Source: an uncultured Lactobacillus sp.
Lineage (GTDB): Bacteria > Bacillota > Bacilli > Lactobacillales > Lactobacillaceae
Direction: 5' to 3'
DNA: 64,000 nucleotides
NCBI GenBank assembly: GCA_937874695.1
Contig: CALNAJ010000027.1
Location: 1 to 64,000, forward strand
Under the pieces are notes generated by a model. That model worked only from the letters and a program-made list of their open reading frames with translations, was not told where the DNA came from and searched no databases. How positions within the stretch are numbered: position 1 is the stretch's first letter; the number at the start of each line of letters is the position of its first letter. Below, piece after piece: positions 1 through 7,670 of this stretch. A program made the translations under genes and the position numbers.

Positions 1-246
1 AAGTTGCATAACAATTTTAATTATTTGGTTGTCTACTTGACAAGGAGCCCCGCCTAGTGAATTGGGCTAACTATCGTTTTCATTGATGATGACTATTGAT
101 GATTAAGTGTGGTCGTTCTCCAGAAAGAAATTGGAGGTAAACAGGTCCGATTATAAAAAGATAAATTTTATTTAAACGTCCGTTCGCTCGGCAATGGGGA
201 GGGCCTCCTTTAGACTAGAAATAGACCCAATAAGGAGGCTTTCCCA
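1..246. other. leader region before sigH, no gene recognised
   Basis: Short window-edge stretch. A TTGACA at 37-42 has no convincing -10 at the right distance. The pair CTCCA/TGGAG around 119-137 could form a small hairpin. The only firm element is the ribosome-binding site AAGGAGG at 232-238 ahead of the sigma factor. No open frame continues from the window edge that I can recognise as the end of a known gene. Confidence 0.4.
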
Positions 247-816
247 TTGATCGACTTAAGTGATACGCAGCTCCTCTTTCTCATTCGTGAATCGCTGGAT
301 TCGCCCGCATTGCTGGTCCTATTTGAACGCTATCGGCCAGTCCTGTTTAAGATTCAGAGCAAGTATTTCATTCTCGACCATGACTCTGATGACTGGGACC
401 AGGAGGCTTTGTTGGTGTTCTGCCGGGTCGTCCAGCGCTACGAGATTGAGCGGATGAAGAGCTTTGGGGCTTTCTATCGTCGAGCACTCCTATTTCGGGT
501 GTACGATCTGATTCGTCAGAGCCAGACGCAGAAGCGCATGGAGGACCGGTTGGCGGTCTCTTTGGAAGCGAATCGCGTGTTTATCTGTGAAACAGTCCGG
601 GATGCCCGCTGGGTGTTGCGTGAAACGCTAGAAGTCAAGGATGCGATTCGTCAGGTGGGGGAACGCTTGTCAGAAATTGAACAGGGGGTCTTCAACGATC
701 TCTTGCAGGGACAGTCGCTTCAGGGAATCAGCCAGGCCCGAGCTTTGTCGCTGGCCCAAGTCACCAGTGCGGCCCATAGAAGTCAGATAAAGCTCCGGGA
801 AGTCCTGGCCGAATGA
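247..816 (+). CDS. sigH: SigH/ComX-like RNA polymerase sigma factor
   Basis: A 189-residue alternative sigma factor of the sigma-70/ECF-like group. It starts at TTG, 8 bases after AAGGAGG. Residues 1-90 resemble region 2 (polymerase core and -10 binding), with the aromatic/acidic stretch around DDWDQEALLVF; the C-terminal 60 residues look like a region 4 helix-turn-helix. Its position directly ahead of rpmG-secE-nusG is the usual place for the lactobacillar SigH, which in relatives drives late competence genes. comFA and comFC lie at the far end of this window and are candidate targets. Assignment rests on synteny and sequence pattern; which genes it controls here is inference. Confidence 0.82.
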   Translation: MIDLSDTQLLFLIRESLDSPALLVLFERYRPVLFKIQSKYFILDHDSDDWDQEALLVFCRVVQRYEIERMKSFGAFYRRALLFRVYDLIRQSQTQKRMEDRLAVSLEANRVFICETVRDARWVLRETLEVKDAIRQVGERLSEIEQGVFNDLLQGQSLQGISQARALSLAQVTSAAHRSQIKLREVLAE

Positions 817-845
817 TTGACGGGCGGGAAAGACAATGGTAAACT
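817..845 (+). promoter_or_regulatory. promoter of rpmG-secE-nusG
   Basis: TTGACG (817-822), a 17-base spacer and an extended -10 TGG-TAAACT (TAAACT at 840-845). It begins directly after the sigH stop codon and precedes rpmG by about 45 bases. Confidence 0.75.
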
Positions 846-890
846 ACTCCAGTATGAGTTGAACATGATTTATTTAAAGGTGGTGGCAAG

Positions 891-1040
891 ATGGCTCAAA
901 GGAAAATTGCTCTGGCCTGTTCAGTATGTGGGTCGCGAAATTACACCATCACAGCGAGTGCGACCCGCACTAAGCGTCTAGAGGTTAAAAAGTTCTGTAA
1001 GGTTTGTGGGAAGCATACATTACACCGCGAAACCCGTTAA
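891..1040 (+). CDS. rpmG: 50S ribosomal protein L33
   Basis: A 49-residue protein of the large ribosomal subunit, the normal length for L33. Two CxxC pairs are visible (CSVCG near residues 10-14 and CKVCG near 36-40), the zinc-binding form of L33. Start ATG follows AAAGGTGGTGG. It sits in the conserved order rpmG-secE-nusG and shares the promoter just upstream. Confidence 0.95.
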   Translation: MAQRKIALACSVCGSRNYTITASATRTKRLEVKKFCKVCGKHTLHRETR

Positions 1041-1091
1041 TGTGACTGATCGTAATAGCAAACACACTACAATTTATTAGGAGGCAACACC

Positions 1092-1268
1092 ATGCGTTTA
1101 TTCCGTTTCTTTAAGGCGGTCGGACAGGAAATGAAGCAAGTTTCTTGGCCTGGTCCTAAGCAAACTCGGCACGATACTGGTACCGTTATTGGCATTTCTG
1201 TGCTCTTCGCGATTTTCTTCGCGGTCGTTGACTGGGTTGTTCAGTACGGCTTAAAGTTCATCGCTTAG
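1092..1268 (+). CDS. secE: preprotein translocase subunit SecE
   Basis: A 58-residue single-span subunit of the SecYEG channel. The N-terminal amphipathic part carries the SecE pattern QEMKQVSWPGPKQT (residues 12-25), followed by one transmembrane helix around residues 32-54. Length fits short Gram-positive SecE. Ribosome-binding site AGGAGG precedes the ATG. It lies between rpmG and nusG as in most Firmicutes. Confidence 0.95.
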   Translation: MRLFRFFKAVGQEMKQVSWPGPKQTRHDTGTVIGISVLFAIFFAVVDWVVQYGLKFIA

Positions 1269-1319
1269 GTGAATTGTCAGTGGCCAAACATGGCCAGATA
1301 TGGTATATTAGGTAGCAAC

Positions 1320-1352
1320 AGGAACTTCGTGTATTGCGGAGTTTTTTTATTT
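1320..1352 (+). terminator. terminator-like hairpin between secE and nusG
   Basis: AACTTCG and CGGAGTT form a 7-bp stem with one G-U pair and a 7-base loop, followed by seven T residues. A -10-like TATATT lies at 1304-1309. The hairpin could end part of the rpmG-secE transcripts or act as an attenuator ahead of nusG. Confidence 0.55.
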
Positions 1353-1390
1353 TGGACGAAAAAGTCAATTATTAAAGGAGTGCACCACAC

Positions 1391-1942
1391 ATGGTTGAGT
1401 CAGCTGAAAAGCAATGGTACGTGCTACACACGTACGCCGGATACGAAAACAAAGTTATGGCAAACTTGGAATCCCGTGCCGAATCAATGGGGATGCAGGA
1501 CAACATTTTCCGTGTCGTTGTTCCTGAAGAAGAAGAACACGAAGTTAAGAATGGTAAGGACAAGGTTACTATGGAAAAGACCTTCCCTGGCTACGTCTTA
1601 GTCGAAATGGTCATGAGTGACCAAGCTTGGTACATTGTCCGGAACACGCCTGGGGTTACTGGGTTCTTGGGTTCCCATGGTCAAGGTAGTAAGCCAACGC
1701 CACTGTTGCCTGACGAAGTTGAACGCATCTTACGCCGTGTCGGAATCTCCGCACGTCACGCTGAATTGGACGTTGCTCCTGGCGACTCCGTAACCATCGT
1801 GGATGGGGCCTTCAGTGGTTTAGTTGGTAAGATCACGGAAGTCGACAACGAAAAGATGAAGTTGAAGGTCAACATCGACATGTTCGGCCGGGAAACCAGT
1901 ACGGAACTCAACTTCGATCAAGTCGACCCTATTCTGGGTTAA
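1391..1942 (+). CDS. nusG: transcription termination/antitermination factor NusG
   Basis: A 183-residue elongation factor that binds RNA polymerase. The N-terminal NGN domain begins with the typical KQWYVLHTYAGYENKV; the C-terminal KOW domain contains GDSVTIVDGAFSGLVGKI. Length is normal. The ATG is preceded by AAAGGAG with good spacing. It lies between secE and the L11 operon, as in other Firmicutes. Confidence 0.96.
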   Translation: MVESAEKQWYVLHTYAGYENKVMANLESRAESMGMQDNIFRVVVPEEEEHEVKNGKDKVTMEKTFPGYVLVEMVMSDQAWYIVRNTPGVTGFLGSHGQGSKPTPLLPDEVERILRRVGISARHAELDVAPGDSVTIVDGAFSGLVGKITEVDNEKMKLKVNIDMFGRETSTELNFDQVDPILG

Positions 1943-1964
1943 TCCGGCTTTTTCAGAAAAGAAC

Positions 1965-1993
1965 TTGTTGCAGTTAGTAAAGTGTGGTATGAT
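1965..1993 (+). promoter_or_regulatory. promoter of rplK-rplA
   Basis: TTGTTG (1965-1970), a 17-base spacer, extended -10 TGG-TATGAT (TATGAT at 1988-1993). It is about 90 bases ahead of rplK, leaving room for a structured leader. Confidence 0.75.
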
Positions 1994-2019
1994 TCTCAAG
2001 TATGCGTGATGCATATTTT

Positions 2020-2056
2020 TCAAAGTGGGAGGGGCAAACTAACAGCCCCACTTACC
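2020..2056 (+). promoter_or_regulatory. probable ribosomal protein L1 binding leader of rplK-rplA
   Basis: The untranslated leader contains AAGTGGGAGG (2023-2032), and GGGGC pairs with GCCCC a few bases later. GTGGGAGG resembles the L1-stalk sequence of 23S rRNA, so this fits autogenous control by L1. The same ten bases recur between rplK and rplA at 2557-2566. Confidence 0.55.
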
Positions 2057-2084
2057 ACACACGGACTCAAGGAGGTATTGTCTC

Positions 2085-2510
2085 GTGGCTAAAAAAGTAG
2101 CTAATGTCGTTAAATTACAAATTCCTGCGGGTAAAGCAACCCCAGCTCCCCCAGTTGGACCAGCTTTAGGTCAAGCAGGTATCAATATCATGGGCTTCAC
2201 TAAGGAATTCAACGCTCGTACCGCTGACCAAGCTGGTATGATCATTCCTGTTGTGATCAGTGTCTATGAAGATCGTTCCTTTGATTTCATCACCAAGACC
2301 CCTCCAGCAGCTGTACTGTTGAAGAAGGCTGCTGGTGTTGAAAGTGGTTCCGGCGAACCTAACACGAAAAAGGTTGCAACTGTAACCAAGGATCAAGTTA
2401 AGCAAATCGCTGAAACTAAAATGCAAGATCTAAACGCAGCTGATGTTGAAGCAGCTATGCGCATGATTGAAGGTACTGCCCGGAGCATGGGCTTCACGGT
2501 CGAAGGTTAA
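2085..2510 (+). CDS. rplK: 50S ribosomal protein L11
   Basis: A 141-residue ribosomal protein of the GTPase-associated centre, normal length. The N-terminal domain shows IPAGKATPAPPVGPALGQAG, the hallmark of L11, and the C-terminal rRNA-binding domain ends in the usual ARSMGFTVEG. GTG start after AAGGAGG. Cotranscribed with rplA. Confidence 0.97.
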   Translation: MAKKVANVVKLQIPAGKATPAPPVGPALGQAGINIMGFTKEFNARTADQAGMIIPVVISVYEDRSFDFITKTPPAAVLLKKAAGVESGSGEPNTKKVATVTKDQVKQIAETKMQDLNAADVEAAMRMIEGTARSMGFTVEG

Positions 2511-2549
2511 GCTCAGTTTTCGGATAGTCGGACACTTCACGAAAATGAA

Positions 2550-2592
2550 ATGTGTCAAGTGGGAGGTTTATCCGTTACAACCACATTTGCAA
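2550..2592 (+). promoter_or_regulatory. second L1-binding-like motif between rplK and rplA
   Basis: AAGTGGGAGG at 2557-2566 repeats the ten bases found in the rplK leader and is followed by ACCACATTTG, which can pair back. It precedes the rplA ribosome-binding site and is a candidate site for L1 feedback on its own gene. Confidence 0.45.
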
Positions 2593-2607
2593 GGAGGAAA
2601 ACACAAA

Positions 2608-3306
2608 ATGGCTCACAAACGAGGTAAAAAGTATCAAGACGCTGCTAAATTGGTCGAGGCTGACAAGGTCTACACCATGGGCGACGCTGTTGATTTAGTT
2701 AAGAAGATGGATTTCGCTAAGTTCGATGCAACTGTTGAAGTTGCCTTCAAGCTTAACGTTGACACGAAGCAAGCGGACCAACAACTCCGTGGCGCATTAG
2801 TATTACCAAATGGTACCGGTAAGGAAACCACGGTAATCGTATTCGCTAAGGGTGACCAAGCTAAGGCTGCTGAAGCAGCTGGCGCTGACGTTGTTGGCGA
2901 ACAAGACTTAGTAGAACGCATCCAAGACGGTTGGTTGGACTTTGACGTTGCTATTGCAACGCCAGACATGATGGCCCAAGTTGGTCGTTTAGGTCGGGTC
3001 TTAGGACCTAAGGGCTTAATGCCTAACCCTAAGACGGGGACTGTTACGATGAACGTCGAAAAGGCTGTTTCAGATGCTAAGAACGGGCAAGTTACTTACC
3101 GGACTGACCGGGATGGTAACGTTGCTGTTCCATTTGGTAAGGTTTCCTTTGATGCTGACAAGCTTGCCGGCAACTTGAAGACCATTGCTGAAACGATTGC
3201 TCGCATTCGTCCAGCTGCTGTACGTGGGACTTACGTCCAACACGTTTCAATTTCCTCAACGTTCGGCCCTAGCGTCGACGTTGACATGGCTTCTTTATTA
3301 GCCTAA
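2608..3306 (+). CDS. rplA: 50S ribosomal protein L1
   Basis: A 232-residue protein of the ribosomal L1 stalk, normal length. The start is the ATG at 2608, after AAGGAGG, beginning MAHKRGKKYQDA; an open frame extends further upstream but lacks L1 character. The signature GRVLGPKGLMPNPKTGTVT is present in the middle of the protein. Confidence 0.96.
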   Translation: MAHKRGKKYQDAAKLVEADKVYTMGDAVDLVKKMDFAKFDATVEVAFKLNVDTKQADQQLRGALVLPNGTGKETTVIVFAKGDQAKAAEAAGADVVGEQDLVERIQDGWLDFDVAIATPDMMAQVGRLGRVLGPKGLMPNPKTGTVTMNVEKAVSDAKNGQVTYRTDRDGNVAVPFGKVSFDADKLAGNLKTIAETIARIRPAAVRGTYVQHVSISSTFGPSVDVDMASLLA

Positions 3307-3341
3307 GTTAAAACGTAAATTAAAAAATCCCTTGCAGTGCA

Positions 3342-3370
3342 TTGACAGTGATGTCGAAGTATTGTATGCT
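3342..3370 (+). promoter_or_regulatory. promoter of rplJ-rplL
   Basis: TTGACA (3342-3347), 17-base spacer, TATGCT (3365-3370); close to consensus. It lies 159 bases ahead of the rplJ start. Confidence 0.82.
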
Positions 3371-3375
3371 ATTGA

Positions 3376-3500
3376 AGTTGTATTTAATAGATCCTACCTA
3401 AGACTCAGGTGGCCTAATGGTCTTAATTTCCTGCCGAGGCAGAAGTTTACTTAAACTTTTGACTCCTTATGTCTTGGTGGCATAGGGATTTTTTAATCCC
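3376..3500 (+). ncRNA. L10 leader (autoregulatory mRNA leader of rplJ-rplL)
   Basis: The leader between the promoter and rplJ has the layout of the Firmicute L10 leader: a purine-rich bulged helix with AAGACTCAGGTGGCCTAATGG and CCTGCCGAGGC, then a terminal hairpin CCTTATG (3465-3471) with CATAGGG (3481-3487) followed by TTTTTT. In the family, L10(L12)4 binds the first part and favours termination at the last hairpin. The family call is from memory of the motif. Confidence 0.72.
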
Positions 3501-3528
3501 ACCAAACTTTTCCGGGAGGTGAAATAAT

Positions 3529-4035
3529 TTGAGTGAACAAGCTATTGCTATCAAAGCAAAAAAGGTTGATGAGGTTGTTGATAAATTCAACAACGCCGTC
3601 AGTGCTATCGTTGTTGACTACCGTGGTTTAACTGTTGAAGAAGCAACTGAATTACGGAAGCAATTGCGTGAAGCAGGCGTTCATATGAGCGTTATCAAAA
3701 ACAAGATCTTGGTTCGGGCTGCTGAAAAAGCTGGTTATGCAGATTTAAACGATCTGTTTGCTGGCCCTACTGCCGTTGCTTTCTCTGACGAGGATGCGAT
3801 TGCTCCAGCTAAGGTTTTGAAGAAGTTTGCTGATGGTGTTGACGACCTTGAAATCAAGGGTGGTTTCATCGAAGACAAGATTGTCTCCGTTGACGAAATC
3901 AACACTTACGCAAGCTTGCCTAGTCGTGAAGACCTTCTTTCTATGCTGGCTAATGTATTACAAGCACCAGTACGGAACGTGGCTTACGCTGTTAAGGCTA
4001 TTGCTGAAAAGGGTGACGAAGGCGACGCAGCCTAA
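3529..4035 (+). CDS. rplJ: 50S ribosomal protein L10
   Basis: A 168-residue protein that anchors L12 dimers to the ribosome. N-terminal rRNA-binding part includes IVVDYRGLTVEEATELRKQLREA; the C-terminal helix that carries L12 ends in an acidic tail. The start is TTG at 3529, seven bases after GGGAGGTG. Followed by rplL after 57 bases. Confidence 0.95.
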   Translation: MSEQAIAIKAKKVDEVVDKFNNAVSAIVVDYRGLTVEEATELRKQLREAGVHMSVIKNKILVRAAEKAGYADLNDLFAGPTAVAFSDEDAIAPAKVLKKFADGVDDLEIKGGFIEDKIVSVDEINTYASLPSREDLLSMLANVLQAPVRNVAYAVKAIAEKGDEGDAA

Positions 4036-4092
4036 GTCCCTGATTCAAATTGAAACATAAAATATAAAACCCAATTATTGGAGGAAAATAAC

Positions 4093-4458
4093 ATGGCTTT
4101 TGATAAAGATGCTATCATCGCTTCTCTTAAAGAAGCATCAATTACTGACCTTAACGACTTAGTTAAGGGTATCGAAGACGAATTCGGCGTTTCTGCTGCT
4201 GCACCAGTTGCTGCAGCCGGTGCTGCTGGTGGCGACGCTGCTGCCAAGGATTCATTCGACGTTGAATTAACTGAATCTGGTGACGCTAAGGTTAAGGCTA
4301 TCAAGGCTGTCCGTGAAATCACTGGTTTAGGTTTGAAGGACGCTAAGGGTCTTGTTGACAACGTACCATCTGTCATCAAGGAAGGCCTTTCAGAAGACGA
4401 AGCTAACGACGTCAAGGAAAAGCTTGAAGCCGCTGGTGGTGTGGTTACTCTTAAGTAA
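4093..4458 (+). CDS. rplL: 50S ribosomal protein L7/L12
   Basis: A 121-residue acidic stalk protein. N-terminal dimerisation helix, Ala/Gly-rich hinge (AAAPVAAAGAAGGDAAA, about residues 40-56), then the factor-binding domain with KVKAIKAVREITGLGLKDAK. The true start is ATG 4093; the TTG 15 bases upstream is part of the GGAGGAAAA ribosome-binding site. Confidence 0.97.
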   Translation: MAFDKDAIIASLKEASITDLNDLVKGIEDEFGVSAAAPVAAAGAAGGDAAAKDSFDVELTESGDAKVKAIKAVREITGLGLKDAKGLVDNVPSVIKEGLSEDEANDVKEKLEAAGGVVTLK

Positions 4459-4483
4459 TCACTTACACTTCGAAATTAAAGAA

Positions 4484-4512
4484 GTCGCTGCCTTCGGGTG
4501 GCGGCTTTTTAT
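4484..4512 (+). terminator. terminator of rplJ-rplL
   Basis: GTCGCTGCC / GGTGGCGGC stem (4484-4492 with 4497-4505) closed by a TTCG loop and followed by TTTTT; three G-U pairs. Confidence 0.85.
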
Positions 4513-4657
4513 TTTATCTTCCTGTTTAGGTGACCACGATGTGTTAGCCGGGGTAAGCTAACGTTTAGGTTGTCACGCTATAATGAGGAGATGTAAAGGG
4601 TGGCAATAACCGGCATCCTTTACAATACATATTGATTGGGGAAAAGGGGAGTTTAAT

Positions 4658-5326
4658 TTGCGCAAGGGGTTTTTGCCGCAGTTATGGTTCTGGAGTGGCT
4701 TTGCTTTGAGTTTATATGTGCTATTACTGATTTCAAGTATTCCCGTATTGGGATTGGTGCGGTGGCCCGGGGTCCACGGCATGATCAACAACGCGGGAAT
4801 TCGGATTCTGGTGACGCTGGTGTTAATGGTGATCAGCGCACTTGCTATCTGGTGGTTTTATCGGTATCACACGAGTCTGTGGCTCCGACAAATTATCACA
4901 CCACGCCACGTGTGGTGGACGCTGGGTGCTTCTGGTGTTGGGAGTGTTGCGTTGGCGATCATTGCTTTTACGCTAACACCATCGACGTTGACGGTTCCAT
5001 TGATTCCGGGGTTGACCGTGGAATTAGTATTGAGTGGGTTCGCCGTTTTCGTGGCGTCACTGTTGTTCGTGTGGGTGTTACAGGGGATCCTACAGGAACG
5101 GCTCAATCGGTTACCGGATTTCCCGAAATGGGCGGCGGTATTGTTGCCCATTATCGGCTACGTCCTGGTATCTTGGGGGTCGTTTAGTGACAATCTGTCA
5201 GCTTTAGTCGTTGGCGGGGTAGTGGCTGGGATCTATCAGGTCACGCGCGACTGGCAGTGTTCCTGGTTGGCCATGTCGCTACTGACAATCGTGTCGCTAG
5301 GGCTACCACCCGTTGGATTAGGTTAA
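4658..5326 (+). CDS. polytopic membrane protein, possibly a degenerate CPBP-family protein
   Basis: A 222-residue protein with about six or seven hydrophobic segments. It starts at TTG after GGGGAG-type pairing; a -10-like TATAAT sits at 4579-4584. The C-terminal half (ILQERLNRLPDFPKWAAVLLPIIGY, then AGIYQVTRDWQ.S) follows the spacing of CPBP intramembrane proteases/bacteriocin-immunity proteins, but the EE of motif 1 reads QE and the usual catalytic histidines are not seen. It is therefore either a divergent CPBP-fold protein without protease activity or an unrelated membrane protein. It precedes a two-component system but has its own spacing. Confidence 0.5.
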   Translation: MRKGFLPQLWFWSGFALSLYVLLLISSIPVLGLVRWPGVHGMINNAGIRILVTLVLMVISALAIWWFYRYHTSLWLRQIITPRHVWWTLGASGVGSVALAIIAFTLTPSTLTVPLIPGLTVELVLSGFAVFVASLLFVWVLQGILQERLNRLPDFPKWAAVLLPIIGYVLVSWGSFSDNLSALVVGGVVAGIYQVTRDWQCSWLAMSLLTIVSLGLPPVGLG

Positions 5327-5469
5327 GTTAACGATAGATGATCGGCCAAGTGCCGGTCATTTTTTTTCGCAGATTTCTTAAGTTTTCAAGCAAGTTGATG
5401 TGTTGTGGTAGCTTTTGTCAGTGAGGTTGCGTATTCTAAAAGAAGGATAATAGTGAACGGAGGGAAATT

Positions 5470-6168
5470 ATGGCTGGAACGGTATTGATTGTGGAAGACG
5501 ACGAAGCGTTACTTGCATCGTTGACCACGGAATTACAATTTGAAGATTATACGGTGCTTAACGCGACGGATGGTAAGCAGGCCTTACAGATCTATGAAAC
5601 CAATCGTGGTCAGCTCGACCTGATTATTTTGGATTGGATGTTGCCAGAGCTCGATGGGTTAGGTGTTCTGCGACGGATTCGTAAGCACGATGACCTACCG
5701 GTGATTATGATGACGGCCCGTGACTATGTGGGGGATAAAGTGGCCGGACTGGATACGGGAGCCGATGACTACATCACCAAGCCCTTTGAAATCGAGGAAC
5801 TCTTGGCCAGGATTCGGGTCATCTTGCGCCATCGCCATCATCAGGAGAGTGCCGACAGTCAATTACACGTGGGCGATATTACCCTGAACACGCGCTCACG
5901 GCAGGTGCAACGCAATGGTAATTTAGTTCAACTCACGCAGCGGGAGTATGAGCTCCTCTTGTTCTTGATGAAGAACGCCGGCCAAACCATGACACGTGAC
6001 GAGTTGCTAGATGCTGTTTGGGGCGTTGACTTCGAGGGCCAACCCAATGTAGTCGATGTGTATGTCCGGTACTTGCGGCATAAGCTCGATGAAGAGCAGG
6101 CAACCACGCCATTGATTCACACCGTTCGGAGCGTGGGCTACGTCCTATCCGCCGATTATCGGGGGTAA
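5470..6168 (+). CDS. OmpR-family response regulator (system 1)
   Basis: A 232-residue response regulator. Receiver domain residues 1-120 with acidic pair D10/D11, phospho-acceptor D55 (IILDWMLP), T/S and K positions in MMTAR and ITKPF; winged-helix DNA-binding domain after about residue 135 ending VRSVGYVLSADYRG. The partner kinase begins 8 bases downstream. The regulator at 12134 is a close paralog with nearly the same receiver. The pair flanks glycosylation genes and lies upstream of mprF, suggesting envelope or cationic-peptide stress control (inference). Confidence 0.9.
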   Translation: MAGTVLIVEDDEALLASLTTELQFEDYTVLNATDGKQALQIYETNRGQLDLIILDWMLPELDGLGVLRRIRKHDDLPVIMMTARDYVGDKVAGLDTGADDYITKPFEIEELLARIRVILRHRHHQESADSQLHVGDITLNTRSRQVQRNGNLVQLTQREYELLLFLMKNAGQTMTRDELLDAVWGVDFEGQPNVVDVYVRYLRHKLDEEQATTPLIHTVRSVGYVLSADYRG

Positions 6169-6176
6169 AGTCAACC

Positions 6177-7565
6177 ATGAAAAAAAAGAAACGAGAAATA
6201 ACGACCGCGCAACAGATCCAGCAACGGTTTATTGGGATGTTAACGGTCTTGACGCTGGTCATGGGATTAGCAATTGTGGGGACCGTTGGCTATCAGTTGG
6301 TTAAGCAGAGTGAACAGTCTTCGATGGAACTGATGGCCAGCCTAAAACGGTCGATTATTGACGATCAACCCGACTGGAATAGTTGGCGGAAGCACAGTTC
6401 AATCAATACGAAGAATACGTATGTTCGCGTCTACAATAGCAAAATCGGTGATGCACCGGCGAATTTCTATTCGCCTAACACACAACAATTTTTAAAAGCG
6501 AAGCACTACCAGATGCCAGTATTCTCAGCGATTATGTATACGCCCGACTATGGTTTTACGTATTATCGGAGTGGCACGCGGCTAGGCATTCACTCGGAAA
6601 TTTGGCTCAATCTATCGCCAATTACGACAATACTGCTCTCAGTCATCGCCGTTGTCGTGGCCATCATGCTACTCACAATTATTTTCGGGTGGGCGTATAT
6701 TCGGCTGACAGCCAAAAAAATTACACAACCTCTGGCTCAGTTAAATGTGGCCGCTCAAGAGCAGGCACAGACGCGCACAATCAAGGCCACACTGCCGGTC
6801 CCCACGCAGCCCAGTGAAGTGAGTCAACTGGCGCGGAGCTTCAACGACCTTCTGACGGCCATCAATGAGCATGTCCAACAGGAGCGAGAGTTTACATCCA
6901 ACGCGGCGCATGAGTTGCGGACGCCCATTGCAGCCATTCGCGGCCACGTGCGCCTGATTCAGCGGCGGGGGGAAGCACATCCCGAGTTGATTCCACGATC
7001 GATTAATTTTATCGATGACGAGTCCAGCCGCATGCAAAAATTAGTGAATAGTCTGCTCACGCTATCGCGAGCAGATCGGGGCGTACTCAAGCTAGATTAC
7101 TTTGATCTGGCGGCTGCCGCTAGCGAGATTATTGCGGAAGAAAAGGCTGTGTTGTCCCAGCCACTCGAGGTGGTCGGGCTGCAGTCACTTGTCATTCACG
7201 GCAATTCGGAGAGTGTCCAGCAGATTCTGACGGCCCTCCTAGACAATGCCGGCAAATATTCACCGGCCGATCAGCCCATTACCGTCCGGTTCGCGCAAAC
7301 GGCCACAACGGTTCAGGTCAGCGTCGAGGACCACGGATTGGGTATTGCCGATACCGACAAGCCCCACGTCTTCGAACGCTTCTACCGGGTCGATTCGGCC
7401 CGTGCCCGGCAAGTTGGCGGGACCGGTCTCGGGTTGGCCATCGTGGCGCAACTGGTCACATTGAACCAAGCCACGATTCGCGTGGCCGACAACCCACCTC
7501 AGGGAAGTCGCTTTATCCTTGAGTTCCCAAGGACGACAGCAGTTTCTGATAAAATCTCAGATTAA
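6177..7565 (+). CDS. membrane sensor histidine kinase (system 1)
   Basis: A 462-residue kinase. Transmembrane helices at about 20-42 and 149-172 enclose an extracytoplasmic domain of about 105 residues, with DQPDW..W (63-70) and YTPDYG.TYYR (121-131). Then HAMP (about 173-230), HisKA with His245 in AAHELRTP, and HATPase with DNAGKYSP, DHGLGI and GTGLGLAI. The sensor motifs recur in the kinase at 12843, so both probably detect related signals. The open frame ends in SDKISD, similar to SEKISE in the paralog. Confidence 0.9.
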   Translation: MKKKKREITTAQQIQQRFIGMLTVLTLVMGLAIVGTVGYQLVKQSEQSSMELMASLKRSIIDDQPDWNSWRKHSSINTKNTYVRVYNSKIGDAPANFYSPNTQQFLKAKHYQMPVFSAIMYTPDYGFTYYRSGTRLGIHSEIWLNLSPITTILLSVIAVVVAIMLLTIIFGWAYIRLTAKKITQPLAQLNVAAQEQAQTRTIKATLPVPTQPSEVSQLARSFNDLLTAINEHVQQEREFTSNAAHELRTPIAAIRGHVRLIQRRGEAHPELIPRSINFIDDESSRMQKLVNSLLTLSRADRGVLKLDYFDLAAAASEIIAEEKAVLSQPLEVVGLQSLVIHGNSESVQQILTALLDNAGKYSPADQPITVRFAQTATTVQVSVEDHGLGIADTDKPHVFERFYRVDSARARQVGGTGLGLAIVAQLVTLNQATIRVADNPPQGSRFILEFPRTTAVSDKISD

Positions 7566-7596
7566 TCACTTTTCATCACCATTTTAAAGGTGACAG

Positions 7597-7648
7597 CACT
7601 TAACTATCATGGAGTTATTCAATTGCCATGAAAGTTAAGTGTTTTTTT
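7597..7648 (+). terminator. terminator between system 1 kinase and glycosyltransferase operon
   Basis: CACTTAACT (7597-7605) pairs with AGTTAAGTG (7633-7641), extended by CATGG/CCATG (7608-7612, 7626-7630), then seven T residues. The next gene starts 23 bases later, so it could also serve as an attenuator for transcripts running in from the kinase. Confidence 0.85.
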
Positions 7649-7670
7649 GTGGTCTAAGGAGGAAAGTGCC

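Noticed and set aside
2467..2607. Longer rplA frame starting at 2467
   Set aside because: It overlaps the end of rplK; L1 proteins start with MAHKRGKKY-like sequence after AAGGAGG at ATG 2608.
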